A stretch of DNA of 64,000 nt from Epiperipatus broadwayi (GCA_028023455.1 JAQFVV010006294.1:3873001-3937000), one strand, 5' to 3'. Shown: positions 12,755 to 25,338, counted from the stretch's first letter. Translations and numbers: made by a program. The notes: generated by a model not told the origin, from the sequence alone.

Positions 12755-13880
12755 TTTAAACATGTCATTCCTCTTTTTAATAATAGTTCTAACTTTTCTT
12801 CTAGTAACTGAAATAACTTTTCTTCCAATACTAAGATGATGTTTATATTTTTGAAACTTTTATTCTTTTCTATAGTTTTTCTTGTCAATTCACAATTATA
12901 TTTTTTTATATCATTATTAATTCACCACATATCCCATTCTTCCTAATGGATTACTTTTAAATATTTTCATATTCCTTCTTCTCTTCATAGATACTCGTCT
13001 CAGTTGAAAATTTTCTGGTGAATGACTTTTTTTAAATATGAGCTATCTTTGTTACAGTTCTTATTAAAGTATCAGTAATCTCAAGTAAGTCTGAACCACT
13101 TTCAAAATCTGTCAATATTTTAAAAAAATTACCAGATTCTAATTTAAATTCAATGGGGTGGCTCTGAATATTAGAGGATCATTAATACTTTCTTTTTTAA
13201 TAATTTTGCCTCTCTAGTTTTGCATTAACATTTCCTTAAGAACATTATAATCTTGAAATTCATATTTTCTATAAATTAAATTATAATTCAATTTTATTGA
13301 GCTTTCATTTGGATGTTTGCATGTCCATTTAATATTTTTCACAAAGAAAGAATTAATAATGTATAATTTTTCTTTTTGATAAATTCCACAAATCTATGTT
13401 CCTCTCATTTCTGTCATCATAGCCAAATTTATCTTAGCACTTTCATCTTTCAATTGTTTTCTAATTCTATTGTTAAAATTTCCCATGATAATTTTAAAAA
13501 ATTGTTTGGCGTGATGAAAAACATTTTCTAGACCTATATAAAAATCTATTTTTCCATCATAATGAGACTTATTGGAGTATAATCTGAATTGCATTAAGTT
13601 AATAATCTTGCCACTCTGTCTGTTATACCATAAATCTCCACAATGGTATTCTTCCACTTTTTTTTTTATTATAATGAATCCCATTCCATTTGTGCTTCAA
13701 ATACTTCTACCTTTATGATAAAGTATATTCCACTTTTCAAATCAATTGTCTCTTCATCTTTTCTTCTACTTTTATAAAATCCAAGAATGCTCCATTTAAT
13801 ATTTGGCAGTTTTTCAATTCATACACTTCAAAGTAATCTGCATATTAATGAATAGCAGCCTGGGTTCATAATCAGGATAT
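12755..13880 (-). pseudogene. RTE-type LINE, older copy 1, endonuclease part
   Basis: The minus strand matches the endonuclease-to-RT linker region of copy 2 (23105-23889) and extends further 5' in the endonuclease than copy 2 does. The longest open piece is 13394-13684, whose C-terminal MMTEMRGT is the degraded equivalent of the RGxRL segment in copy 2. It is frameshifted elsewhere. Together with 7075-8425 it makes one element split by later insertions. No functional product is expected. Confidence 0.7.
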
Positions 13881-15504
13881 TCTTAGTGCCCACTGCCTTA
13901 GGCCTTCAATTGCTGTCTTGACTGACTATTTTATAACTTTTTGAGACTAAGGGCTATAATTTAATTTTATATGATGATTGTAAATAGCTAATAAAAAACC
14001 ACTCACTCACACACTCATTTATCATGCTTTCAAGAAATCAGTTAAAGATTATTAAAAAACTGAGATGAAAAATCATGATGTTTCTTGGATTTAAAAACTC
14101 AAAAGAGGTAAAAAGCCAACAAATTCATCATGATGGTTAATGTTGATAAACAGTCCATCTATGCTTTTTTACCATATAAATAATCACATAGCAATAAACT
14201 GCTGCAATTATTATAATTTTAATTCTTTGGTATCCCTGATGGAGAAAAAATGCTAGGTAATATTTTTTAATAATAGTTTTTAATATTTTAAAGAGATCCT
14301 ATTATTGGGACATTCAGAATGGCTCTCATAATTCAGAAAGAATATTTTTTCATTTAAATCTATTTTTTGATTAATTTGAAGACAATTAGTTATAATTGTC
14401 TTAAAATGTTAAAAAATTGACACCAATTTGTAATCTGCTGTTCATATTCCTTGGATTTAAAAAAAAAAAAAGGAAATCAAATACTATTGCAATTATTAAA
14501 TTGCATGATTTCAGCTTGCATAGTCAATTTTAATTGGTGGTGGTCTAATTACACACAAAATTTTTATTTAGATTATTATATGGAAATTCCCATTGCTGGA
14601 GTTATATTTTATTTGTTTCCTAATACAAAAAGATAGTTTTGTGTCATTTAGTATTTATCATTAATACCAACTATCACTAATACTAATTACTTAAAGCCTT
14701 AATAAATGTGATCAATATTAAAAAAAAAAAACTTCTGGATATATTTTTTTTGTAAGCTTCAGACAAAGTAGTCAAGTTGTAACATATATCACTGCATAAA
14801 ACAAAGATTTGAAAAAAATAATTAATCTCTCTCTGTAGTTGCAATTATATTAACTGTAGATCACTAGCTAAATTGTATATAGATGACTTTAAGAATACCA
14901 AAGAGAATTTATATACAGACAGCCATGCACAAAATTAGAAACATCATATCTAAATAATATAGAAATTTAAAAATATATAATAAAAATGCCTTAGTAATAA
15001 TGTGTGTTACTAGCCTTTTCAAGTTGAATGCAATTTTTATATGGTGAATTATTATCATGGCTACGATTATGTTGCATACCAATAAACATATTTAACTTGA
15101 AAGGGTTAAAAAAATAAACAGTTACAATAAAGATTAATTATTTTCTCCATTAACATTCATTATTAGTGAATTATACTTATGCTTTTTTCAATTATCATAT
15201 AAGTTGTTTTAATATTAAAATTCCTGAACTGTCGAAGATGATTAAGCAAAAATAATTAAAATAAGTCATTGACAATGAAGATGATTGCAAAATCTGTTTA
15301 ATGACTTAAAAAAATAAGAAAAATATCTAAAATAATGTCTCTTATTACCTATAAATCCAATAACAAAAAGTGTATCTATAAAAGTCATAATAAAAATAAC
15401 CAGTATTTAATATCATAAACACAAGATGATGTTAATCAAGAAGAGTGGAAGCTAATTGAACAAAATCTTTTATACTTATAAAGAAAATCTTGAATTTTTT
15501 CTTA
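13881..15504. other. Intron sequence, nothing recognisable
   Basis: AT-rich, with short T and A tracts and no repeat or coding signal that I could support. Confidence 0.45.
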
Positions 15505-16391
15505 CACCTGGGTCTCGTTTTACGCGATAGATAGGTTCCTCAGAAAACACGCGCAAATGAAATCGCGCAAAAATAGACGTAACTTACATTGAAAAAGGGG
15601 GGATGCGGTCTGTGATTTTTCAAAATTCGCGTAAAAGCAAAGCACCAACGTAAAATTACTTTAAAATTCGCGCAAAAAAAAAATAAGGAAATAAAATATG
15701 ACTGATAAAAAATTTCAAATTTGAAAAAAATTGATACAAGACAAACTTTTTTTAACTATAATATTTAATTTTATTCAAAATAATATATTTTTATGCATAA
15801 TTTACAGTACAGTAATTTACATTTTTTTATACACGTTTTAATTATTATCGGTATTTGCCGAAAAACACGTTCGTTTGCACTATCATGTTGTGCTAATGGT
15901 TTTCTGTTGACAACGTAATTAGAAATTAATAATTAATCTTTGAGACGATGATTTTATTAATTGTTTATGAACTTAGACTTATGATAATAAAAAGATATTT
16001 ATTCACCACTGCTGGGGAAAATTTAATTAAAACTAGCAACTAAAAATTAAATTCTTATTTTTGTCTTTGATTTTTTAATTTTCAATCCCGTTTAAAAATC
16101 AAATTTCGTTTCACTGCTATTACTCACCTTTTAAAAATAAACTTGCGGACTCTAAATGATTAATAATTGATTAAACGTTCTTTTTTAAAAAGCAAAAACA
16201 GAATGTGATTTAAAATGCAAAATTAACACGCACAATGTTTGAACAAATTTACATTATAATCTTGTAAAATTTAATGTGTGTGTACATAAAATGTGGAAAT
16301 CATGATTATCGGAGTTTGACTACCGGTGAAACGACAATCGCGTAACTTCAAAATCGTGTTAAATAAGTCCGCGTAAAAAGAGACCCAGGTG
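15505..16391. mobile_element. TA-flanked MITE with CACCTGGGTCTC ends, copy 1
   Basis: The element starts CACCTGGGTCTCGTTTTACG and ends GAGACCCAGGTG, an inverted terminal match, and is directly flanked by TA on both sides (15503-15504 and 16392-16393). It is about 887 bp, has no transposase ORF, and keeps many CpG dinucleotides (ACGCG, CGCGC), unlike the surrounding DNA. TA target duplication and size fit a non-autonomous Tc1/mariner-superfamily element, possibly pogo/Tigger-like. A second copy, in reverse orientation, is at 46255-47297. It sits about 60 bases from a coding exon. Confidence 0.75.
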
Positions 16392-16452
16392 TATTAAATA
16401 AAATTATGAAATAAATCAAAATAATATTTAAAATATTAGATAAATTTCTTAC

Positions 16453-16605
16453 TTATAAATTTGAGACTGTTGTTGAGATAATTGAAGCTGTGATTCTATG
16501 TTGCAAATTTCAACTCTCAATTGATCAATAAGGGCATCATCCTTTATCTGAAGACTTTCCATCTCTTCCTGAGCTATTGTTAGACGATGTTGTAAATCAC
16601 AGCAT
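16453..16605 (-). CDS. Coiled-coil gene, exon E
   Basis: On the minus strand the exon follows an acceptor ending TTTTCAG and precedes a GTAAG donor. It is 153 bases: one base completing an arginine codon (AG|A) from exon 25217-25338, then CCDLQHRLTIAQEEMESLQI, further heptad-like sequence ending QSQIYK, with the final lysine split AA|A onto exon 5571-5661. The run of Leu/Ile at heptad spacing with Glu, Gln and Asp predicts coiled coil. No enzymatic motif is present. Phase agreement at both ends with neighbouring exons is strong evidence that it is real. Confidence 0.8.
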
Positions 16606-18930
16606 CTGAAAATTAAGAGGCATTCATATTTCATATATAAATTTCCAGAAATTACTATAAACATTTATTCTTATATTCCAATATGGTTGTCAAAATAACA
16701 AACAAACATGCAAATAAATTTTAATGTGCATTTTGACCAACCGGATCTCTATAGTTATGCTCACTTCTGCATAATTTTTTAAATGTCACATATTAATGTT
16801 TTGTATTTACCGATATACATAACTAAAATTTATTTTATTTTATAAGTATTTTTTAGCAAGCACTTATCAATATATATAGAAATGATTGTTGAAAAACTCA
16901 TAAAATTAATGAATAAAATATATCAATTATTGTTATCCAAATATTTTATCTTAATAATAGATATCAACCAGGATTTTTTTTATTAATACAAATGATATTT
17001 ATCACATTACAACTAATGATGTTAAAATTCAATGTGTTTATATCATATACTAAAAATTACCAAACTGAGTAAAAAATAAAATAAAATAAATAGAAATGCA
17101 CATAATTTTAATTTTTATTATAACTTAATCTTTAACATTATTTAATCCAATATTTTAAACATAAAAATAATAATTTAGATTTTACTTTAGAATAGAAGTA
17201 AAAGGGAATGATTAATTTTATTTTTATTGGACTCTGTTTTTTAATACCTATCATTATTTTTATTATTATTGAATACATTTTATTAATAATAATAACTAAT
17301 TTAAATGCTATTTTTAGTTACTTGTATGTGATTTTAGGATTAATTAACTATACTGTTATTTTATTTAATAATCTGTACAACTGTAATTAATAGCTTATGA
17401 ATTAAAGCAAATGATGAAATTATTTTCTTTTTAGATGAAGATTTACCAATCATATCAATTTACTGGCAATGATGTTACTGGAGTAACTAAAAAAAAATTA
17501 ATATAAAAACATTTAACTTTTTAAAAAATATTAAAACAGATAATGAATAAAACAAAATAAGGGAGTTAAAAAAAAAAATTACATAATTAAAAAAAAAAAA
17601 TTACATAATTATAAAAAAAAATTGAGAAAATTATTGTATTTATTTTTAAATATTTTATAATAATTTTAAGAAAATAAAAATTTCCTTTTATTAATCTTTT
17701 AGAAAATATTATTAATTAAAAAATGATCAATTATCTCCCTTTCTCTATTTAAAATAGAATTTTGATACATGTCATATTTATAAAAAATATTTCAAATTAT
17801 GCTATTTTATTTTTGAACATTAATTGCTTTTTTACCCATTTTTTCAATTAATTTTTCTTTTATGCTCAAAACAACTATGATTATTATCATCTTTAGCATT
17901 TTAAATTTTATTGGCTGTTTTGGGTTTTGTTTTTGCATTGGTTGATTAATTACCTTAATTTGCCCATTGATTTTGTTTTCGATGCACTAAAAACTAATTT
18001 TCTAGAATTCATTTTTTATTTTTATGCAGATGTAACATTTTTATTAAGTTAGAATTCTTAATTTTAGATGCATAATTTAAATTTAATTAGGAAAGATTTA
18101 AAAATGTGTAAACTATCATGCACCTATATAATAAACATATATTTGAATTTTATTGAACTCTATCGCTAAGATTAAATGAAATGGAATAATTTCTAATCTA
18201 ATAAATAATTATTAATAAATTATTCATGTGTTTATTGAAAAGAAATTGCTGTAAATAAGTGCTTATTAAAAAACAAGCACTTACGACTTAAATTTGTGTT
18301 TTAATACCAAAAGTTTCTAATAGTAATAGGATTTACAATAGTGCAAAAAAAATCAAGCATTCTTTAATTAAATATAATACTTTTAAATTATAAAATATAA
18401 AATGATTAGTACAACAAACAGCTAATAACTATTAATAATTAGGCAGTATAGTTATAATATAGTACTGCAAGAAATGAAATCAAAATGCAAGTCTGTATTT
18501 GACTATCATTCAGGGAAGAAGACAAGTGGCAGATTTCACTTGACTTACATATTTATTACATAATTCTAACTGATGAATGAAAACTTCAAACAACCTAAAG
18601 TTTTCAACTCAGATGAACAAGTTAATTCAAAAACATTATAAAATATTTTATATCCCCAAACATTTAATAAATGTATCCAATCCCATTCAAACATTACACA
18701 TTTAAAGATATATTAGAGACAAATTCAAAAAAAGTCAGTCATGATATATTTTCTAAACACACACCTATAATAAAACTTTTTATTGCTATCACATCTTTAA
18801 TTTTTTTTTTTTACTAAAAGTAGAAATTAAAAATTTGATAAATTTTCTGGATATTAACTTTTTTGTTTTAAAGTGTAAAATTACTATATAAAAATAAATT
18901 GTCTATGAAGGCAACCAGTTACATATTCTA
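16606..18930. other. Intron sequence, AT-rich
   Basis: Holds simple A/T tracts, including a short tandem of AAAAAATTACATAATT-like units at about 17567-17620. No gene or transposon is recognised. Confidence 0.5.
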
Positions 18931-18934
18931 AATT

Positions 18935-19258
18935 ATATGAATGATTCACCCACTGGTAATTGTAGAATCAAAATAAACACACAATATTAAAAATAACTTA
19001 TACAACTATACAATATTAAATAAGAATCAATATAATGTCACCTATTAAAAATAATATAATTAAAGTAGACCACTAAAATATGCTAATTATAGGAATCACT
19101 AAATATGCTAATTATAGGAATCACTCATCTACTGGTAATTATATTATAAAATCAAAATAAATACACAATATTAAAAAGAACTTATACAATTACACAATAT
19201 TAAATAAGAGCCAACATAATACGCCATCTATTAAAAATAACATAAATTAAAGTAATAA
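18935..19258. repeat. ~180-bp direct duplication with a short nested tandem
   Basis: The block from GATTCACCCACTGGTAATT to ATTAAAGTA (18943-19067) recurs diverged at about 19122-19252. Between them AAATATGCTAATTATAGGAA followed by TCACT occurs twice in tandem (19076-19125). Confidence 0.75.
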
Positions 19259-19485
19259 CAACTAAAAATATTGAAAATGTAACTAATATAAATTATCCTT
19301 ATGGGTGATTATCAGAATAGCACCAAAAATAAAAATTAATCAATCAACATGACAAAAAGTAGTTTATCCTTTATGTAAATTTTCCCATGTATTCTTACAA
19401 CCCACATTCTAAAAATAGATAGAACGCAGAGAAATATTCCATACTTTACAAACTTGATCTCTAATAATTACTCTTTCTTATTGCA

Positions 19486-19714
19486 TTGCCAAATATACAA
19501 TACTAAATCATCCATGCATTTGACTACTATTACATAAAGCTTTATTTACCACCCTCTTTTACAGTTTCGATTGCTCCAGCAATCTTCTTCAGTTTTACAT
19601 GAGAAAAAATTCTGAAGAAAATTGCTGGGGCAATTGAAACTGTAAAAGAGGGTGGTAAATAAAGCATTATGTAATAGTAGTAAAGTGCATGGATGATTTA
19701 GTATTATATGGCAA
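19486..19714. repeat. Fold-back MITE, family member 1
   Basis: The left arm (19486-19596) and right arm (19605-19714) are inverted copies that meet at a short loop, so the element could form a long hairpin. Key landmarks are ACTACTATTACATAAAGC, CTTTATTTACCACCCTC and CAGCAATCTTCTTCAG. A second member with the same arms but a longer palindromic centre is at 34351-34602. The duplex-like minus-strand ORF here is a consequence of the palindrome, not a gene. Confidence 0.8.
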
Positions 19715-20195
19715 ACTTGATCTATTATAGTAGACAGACACCAAACAGTTCCAGAATATATATCAGTCAAAACAAAAATAAACAATGAATGTTTTGCATA
19801 ATGATGATCATCAATATTTTAAACCATTATCAATTCAATATAGGGTGTAAGTCTCTCAATTTTAATCCAGTTTCTCCAGTATTTAACCTCTATTCTCTAC
19901 ACCATATCTACAAACTTCCTTATTTCATCCTTATATATCAGATCTGATCTCTCTAGATCTTTTACAATCTTTTGGAATGCAGTTTAAGACTTCAACTATG
20001 TATTTATTATATTCTCTTCTAGCAGTATATCCATCTCAGCTCCATTTCAGTCTCTAATTTTTTCAATGATATAAATAAAATCTATTTGTTCTCTCAACTA
20101 TTAGTATTTATTTTATATGAAATATATATATATATGGCAAATGCAATAATAATGAAAGAAAGCAACAAACCATCATATTATTAAGAGAATCTTTA
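19715..20195. other. Intron sequence, nothing recognisable
   Basis: AT-rich non-coding DNA with no feature that I can support. Confidence 0.4.
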
Positions 20196-20199
20196 GGGA

Positions 20200-20560
20200 A
20201 AAAATGAACGGTCGTGGTTGGCAGACTGTACTGTCGCCGCTAGAGGCGCTGTTTCTGTGTTTTCACACAGAACATACAGGGTAGGGGCCTCAAAAGCAGA
20301 CGACGCTTTTTCTGCCGATAGGTGGCGCTGTTCACCATGCGTACGCACAGGAACCTTCCACAAGCTGGCTGGCAGCTTGCGTCGTCTGCTACCAAGAACC
20401 TAGGTGGCGCTGATTGCCGTAAACACATCTAGCTTATGTGTCGTCTGCTATCAGAAACTACCAAGATTCTAGCCCACTACGCGGCGCTGTTTCTCCACGT
20501 TACACACGGTAAAAACAGCAACCTCTAAACGCCTCATTGCTAACGTTTATGAACATAGTA
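20200..20560. repeat. CpG-rich island of GGCGCTG-containing repeats
   Basis: GGCGCTG occurs four times (about 20236, 20322, 20404 and 20482), three of them followed by TT. GCGTCGTCTGCTA-like segments recur between them. Composition is sharply richer in G, C and CpG than the flanks. Two overlapping ORFs on opposite strands (20218-20403 and 20240-20428) have no family resemblance and follow from low stop density. It is probably part of an unidentified mobile element. Confidence 0.5.
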
Positions 20561-21425
20561 CTTAAAACATTCAGGGCCTATAATGTACAGGGGTGAATAA
20601 TTTATAAAGTCATAACTATTTAAATATACGGTCAAACGTAATAATTTTACATTCTATTTCACCATTTCATGAATCGATGTATTTTTAAAGTATGACTTTG
20701 TAAAAAGCGATCTGTTTTTTTAATTATTTACTCTAAAAGTGGTTTTTTTTTTTGTAAATAAAACAAAACGTGAGTTTCGGTCTGTTTTTTTTTTTTTAAA
20801 AAAAAAAAGCTAATTTTTTTCCCTACGGCAGTATATCGTTCAAAAATGTATTATTTTAAAAGATTATTGTTTGTAAAACTTTTTTTTTTACACTTTCAAT
20901 TAATATTTTCAATAAATTTTAAAGTAATATAAATTATATTTCGGTTTATAGATTACTATTTCGAAAAATAAAGTGTTAGTTGCGTGCTGGGTATACCTTG
21001 TGTGCTTGTTACTCGCGAGCAATAATTCGAAGATATCTTTATCAAAACTTCCTCTCACAATAATATTAAAGGCATAAATATTTATTGAAATTGTATTTAA
21101 AATTTTAGAATCATTTTAATAACTAAAAATATCATATACTCACAAGGAAATTTCAAAATAATAGGTTTAATAAGTACCGTATGAGAAAAGTAAGAGTCAG
21201 AAAAAAAAAAAAAAGATTTAGAGCAAAATATATATACATTTAATATCTTTATTGATGGTTGGAATTTAAAAAGTTTCTTTCAAAACTGATGCTCGTGTTA
21301 GGCTTGTATACTGTTAAAATTAAAGCTATTCGTCTTCATAAATAATTTGGAAGACATTGCCTGTCAAAATTGGATAATCATTGAAAATTATATATGATCT
21401 TAATAGCCTAAAATTCAGAAGCCTG
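20561..21425. other. Non-coding sequence with T-rich tracts
   Basis: Includes homopolymer T and A tracts at about 20737-20815. No gene recognised. Confidence 0.4.
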
Positions 21426-22612
21426 ATAGTACTGTCTTTGCCAGTGCACTGTTTCTTTCTTTCATTATTGATACATAAGTAAGAACAGGTAAAACACATT
21501 TATTAAAAATCTTGCTTTACAGACACGTAGATATATTTCCTTTTAGTATCAAGTTATTTCTACCAAAAGCACTCCAACCAAGTTTAATCCTATGATTAAT
21601 TTCATCCATTATGTTTCCATATGTATTAATAATCTGACCAAGTTGTTTGTAACTGTTAACTTCTTCTAACTCATCATAATCAATCTTTATTTTCATATTT
21701 TGAGAAAATCCATTAAACTTTACTTTAGTCTTTTAACATTTATCTTTAGTCCTACTTTCATCTGATAACTCCTGCAACATTTCCTGCAGCTCTGAAGCAT
21801 AAGTTGCAAAAACAACTACATCATCTGCAAAATCTAAATGACTTAAATAATCTCCATTTACTTTCACTCCTTTAGCTTCCCATTTTAATCCACAAAATAT
21901 TTCTTGCAGCACTGCTGTAAAAAGTTTTGGAGATATGGAGTCACCCTGTCTTACACTCTTCTCAATGTTGACTTTCCCAGTATCATTATCTAATCTAATT
22001 GTTGCTGTTGCATTTTTATAAATATTCTTTAAAATTTGACAATATCTTGGGTCTATACCTTGATGATCCAATGCTTTAATCACTGAAGAAAAGTTTATAG
22101 ATTCAAATGCCTTTTCATAGTCTACAAATCCAAAACATAATGGCAACTCATATTCATTTGTCCTTTCTATAACTTCTCTCAATACCTGGATATGATCTCC
22201 TGTACTAAAACCACTTTTAAATCCAGCTTATCTTGGTTGGGGGAAATCCAATGTTCTCTGTAGACGAGTTGTAACTATCTTGGTAAAAAATCTGTATGTA
22301 ACTGATAAAAGGCTGATAGGTCTGTAATTTCTAATATCCTCTTTATCACCTTTTTTAAATATTAATATTAATACTGCATTCTTCCAATCATCTAGTACAT
22401 CTTTATCATTTAGACATTTGGTATATAACATTGCAAAAAAAAAATTCTATTTTTTCCCCTGCTTCTTTTAATATATCAATTATAATTCTACTATTACCTG
22501 GAATCTGGAATCTTTTCGTTCTTCATATATTTAATTGCATGTCTCACTTCTTCATTTAAAATTCTGGGTAATTCAGAAGATGTCATAGATATAGGAGGTA
22601 TTTCTTCTTTAT

Positions 22613-23094
22613 TACTATATAATTCATCACATGATCACATTTCCTATATATGATCATGTGATGCTTAATGGTTTAACACCAATCCTGCCTAATAGGATAG
22701 TGGTGGCTATGGTTGTAAAAGAGCCAAAGACACCAAAATGTATGGGTGCTGAACTGAGTTCAGACCCATATGACTATATAAGCTATTGAGCTTAGATTGA
22801 AAATATTTTTTGTGTTTTCAATTTCAATCTCATAGTTTTGTAGTTAAGTAGAGATAAAAGGTGGTTGCTAGAGGGTTGCATTAGATCCTAAGATCTAGAT
22901 GCAGTGCTCTCAGATCCAAAGCTCCTCACTGACGAAGGCCACAAGCCAGAAACTAGTCTGGGGATATTGGATGAGTAGGCATTAGATAGGGATTTTATGC
23001 ACAAGCCTTCTGGCATCCATTGATTACTCTGTTTAGCACAGGTGGCAATACTGTATGGAGAGTTTTGCTCTGTTTACTATTTACTATATAATTC
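22613..23094 (+). mobile_element. Hammerhead-bearing short retroelement with 13-bp target duplication
   Basis: TACTATATAATTC occurs at 22613-22625 and 23082-23094, exactly flanking 456 bases that interrupt the RTE reading frame just after FYKELY. Removing the insert and one repeat restores collinearity with the LINE. The insert has no ORF. It contains CAGACCCATATGA-like sequence, shared in diverged form with the element at 55.5-56.6 kb (GGCCCATATGA), and a hammerhead-ribozyme fold at 22923-22964. The length, duplication size and ribozyme fit a retrozyme or a non-autonomous Penelope-related element. Confidence 0.75.
22923..22964 (+). ncRNA. Hammerhead ribozyme motif (type I), family A
   Basis: The core reads CUGACGA, an arm GGC-CACAA-GCC, then GAA, ACUAGU and C. 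Stem I pairs UCCUCA (22923-22928) with UGGGGA (22959-22964), six pairs including one G-U. ACUAGU is self-complementary, so stem III would form between two molecules or tandem copies, as reported for minimal hammerheads of Penelope elements. The predicted cleavage is after C22958. The closing pair of stem II is an A-A mismatch, which probably weakens activity. Confidence 0.6.
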
Positions 23095-23889
23095 TTTATA
23101 AAAGTCTTCTATCCATTTCATGATGTCATCTCTCTTTTTAGTAATAATTCCAGCTTTTTTTTTTATTGCAGATATGAATTTCCTACCAATACCAAAATGT
23201 TGTTTTACACTTTTGAGACTTTCATTCCCTTCTGCTGCTTTCCTTGCTAGTTCACAGTTATACTTTCTTATATCATTTTCAAATCTTTTCTGCATCATTT
23301 TACAAAATTTGAGATATTCAATCCTTTTTAATGCATCATTTTTGTATATATTCATATTCCTTCTTTTTTTCATAAATTCTTTAGTCTCAGTAGAAATGTT
23401 ATTGGTCAAGTGCAGCTTTTTTCAACCAGCTATTTTTGTTGCAGTTTTTAAAAGTGTATCAGTTGTTTTCATATTAATTTCATTCAAATCTGAATCATGT
23501 TCAAAATCTACTAATACTTGAAAATTATTTGTAAGTTCTAATTTAAATTCATTAGAATGTTTCTGAAAATTAGGATTATCAACTGTAAATATTGTTTTTC
23601 TTAATAATTTTTGTCTCTCTAGTTTTGCATTAACATGTATTTCACATCTTACTAATCGATGATCACTTCCTCTGTTAAATTTATTAAGAACATTACAATC
23701 TTGAAATATGTATTTTCTGTTAGTCAAAATATAATCCAATTCTGCTGTATTTTCATTTGGATGCTTCCATGTCCATTTCCTTTTAAAATTTTTCTCAAAA
23801 TAATTCATAATATAAAGTTTTTCTTTTTCTGCAAACTCCACAAGTCTATGTCCTCTCTCATTTCTATTACCATAACCAAAATATTATAA

Positions 23890-25210
23890 ATTATTTAAGT
23901 GTATTTTCCAAAAGAGTACATGAACACTGAAACTAATAAGAATCACTTTATTGAACTATTTTAAATATTAAAATTATATCTAAGAAAGACGTATTTTGCT
24001 TAATAAAGAATTATAATTTGATTTATCGCTTTGGATCACTTTAATTATTTCAATTTGCTTATTTCAAATCACTGTGCATATTTATTTTAAAATCATTTTA
24101 TATTTGAAGATCTTATTTATTATTTTATGTTAAAATTAATTTTACAAGAACCTAACTTATATTTATAAGATATTCAAGTAGATTTGTTCTAGGGTATTTA
24201 GAATAGCTATTAAATCCCTTACCTATTCTTAATATCTGACTGTAATCCTAGATTATTCATTATCTCATTCTAAAATTAATTAAGAGATTATGTTTTATTT
24301 ATTTTAGTTAGCAATAGTATTGTTATTACCATAATTGTGATAAGTGTATGTCTTATTTATTTTATTAACTAGGATTTCATTTAATATAGAATAAATCTGA
24401 AGCATCTAAAAGAATTTATTTTATAATTTAAATGAGATCATATTATCCTGAGATACCCTGATTTAATTTAATGAACCATATTATTTGAATTTTATTTTGA
24501 TAACAAAGAAATTACATTCAACAGATTTTCAAAGAACATTTTAAATTTTTTAAGAGTTAAATAATGTTTTGAGATGCTTAGAAGATATTTAGAAAATGGA
24601 TATAAAAAAAAAGATAATTGTAGAAAAATATTTATGAAAAAAAAAAAATTTAAATGTAACCTCAATATTCACAATATTAAAACTCTTTTAGATGTGCTAG
24701 AGTGAAATGAGATTTCTCCTACTCTTAATTTATTAATAATGCTGCTTTGGTATTTATATAATATTTTATTATAAATGTTTCCCTGTATGTCTTCTTATTG
24801 TATCATATGGCATTTGTTTTATAACCCATTGAGCTTAGTTATATTATTACATGAGATATTTTAGCCTATATGTCTGCATATTTATAGATTACAATTTATC
24901 TTGCCCAATGTGTTAGATTGATCATTGAAGGTGTAAGAGTTGTTATGGCCTTTTGTGGCTTGTTATTGTCTTTCCGTCTTATCTATTTCACAGATTATAA
25001 TATATATACACATACATTTTTAAAAATTATGGAAGTTTACTTAATTGTAAATTTTCTTTTAAAGATATGTGTGTGTTTGTATACAGATAAGTAATAATTG
25101 CTGTAAAAATAATGAATGCTAAAATAGCATAAATTTTAATATTTCACAACTTAAACACAAACTAACAAAGTTAATTTATAAATTAAAATTCTAGTACAAT
25201 AAATAAATTA
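23890..25210. other. Intron sequence, nothing recognisable
   Basis: AT-rich non-coding DNA between the RTE copy and the exon at 25217. Confidence 0.5.
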
Positions 25211-25216
25211 AAATAC

Positions 25217-25338
25217 CTATTCCTATATTCTGTTAAACTTGTATCAACAAGTTTAAACTTGTTTTCTGATTCTTTCAACTCATTAACTAATGATAAAACT
25301 TGTTGACGAAGACATTGGATATCTTCTGACAATTTACT
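25217..25338 (-). CDS. Coiled-coil gene, exon D
   Basis: The minus-strand exon has acceptor ATTACAG and donor GTATTT. It is 122 bases, starting in phase 0 with SKLSEDIQCLRQQVLSLVNE and ending TEYRN plus two bases of an arginine codon finished by exon 16453-16605. It is predicted coiled coil (Leu/Val at heptad positions). Only a 100-base intron separates it from exon 25439-25606. No enzyme motif. Both junction phases agree with neighbours. Confidence 0.82.

Larger units (their letters stand above)
21430..23889 (-). pseudogene. RTE-type LINE retrotransposon, copy 2, 5'-truncated and broken
   Basis: On the minus strand the order is the C-terminal half of an APE-type endonuclease (23422-23889), a linker (23077-23409), then reverse transcriptase (22228-22500 and 21733-22182) and a C-terminal part down to about 21430. 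Visible signatures are endonuclease DYIL and SDHRLV (the histidine of the catalytic site), RT NYRPISLL, the VRQGD box and the FADD catalytic box (a YADD variant). EINHRIKLGW downstream of the palm is typical of RTE. The endonuclease N-terminus is missing, and stops or frameshifts separate the blocks, so it cannot be autonomous. A 456-bp element with a 13-bp duplication interrupts it at 22626-23081. A LINE copies itself by nicking DNA and reverse transcribing its RNA at the nick. Confidence 0.9.

Noticed and set aside
20218-20428. Overlapping ORFs on both strands in the CpG-rich patch.
   Set aside because: Lower AT content reduces stop frequency; no motif, and both strands are open at once.
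23120-23521. 133-codon plus-strand ORF.
   Set aside because: Antisense of the RTE linker and endonuclease.
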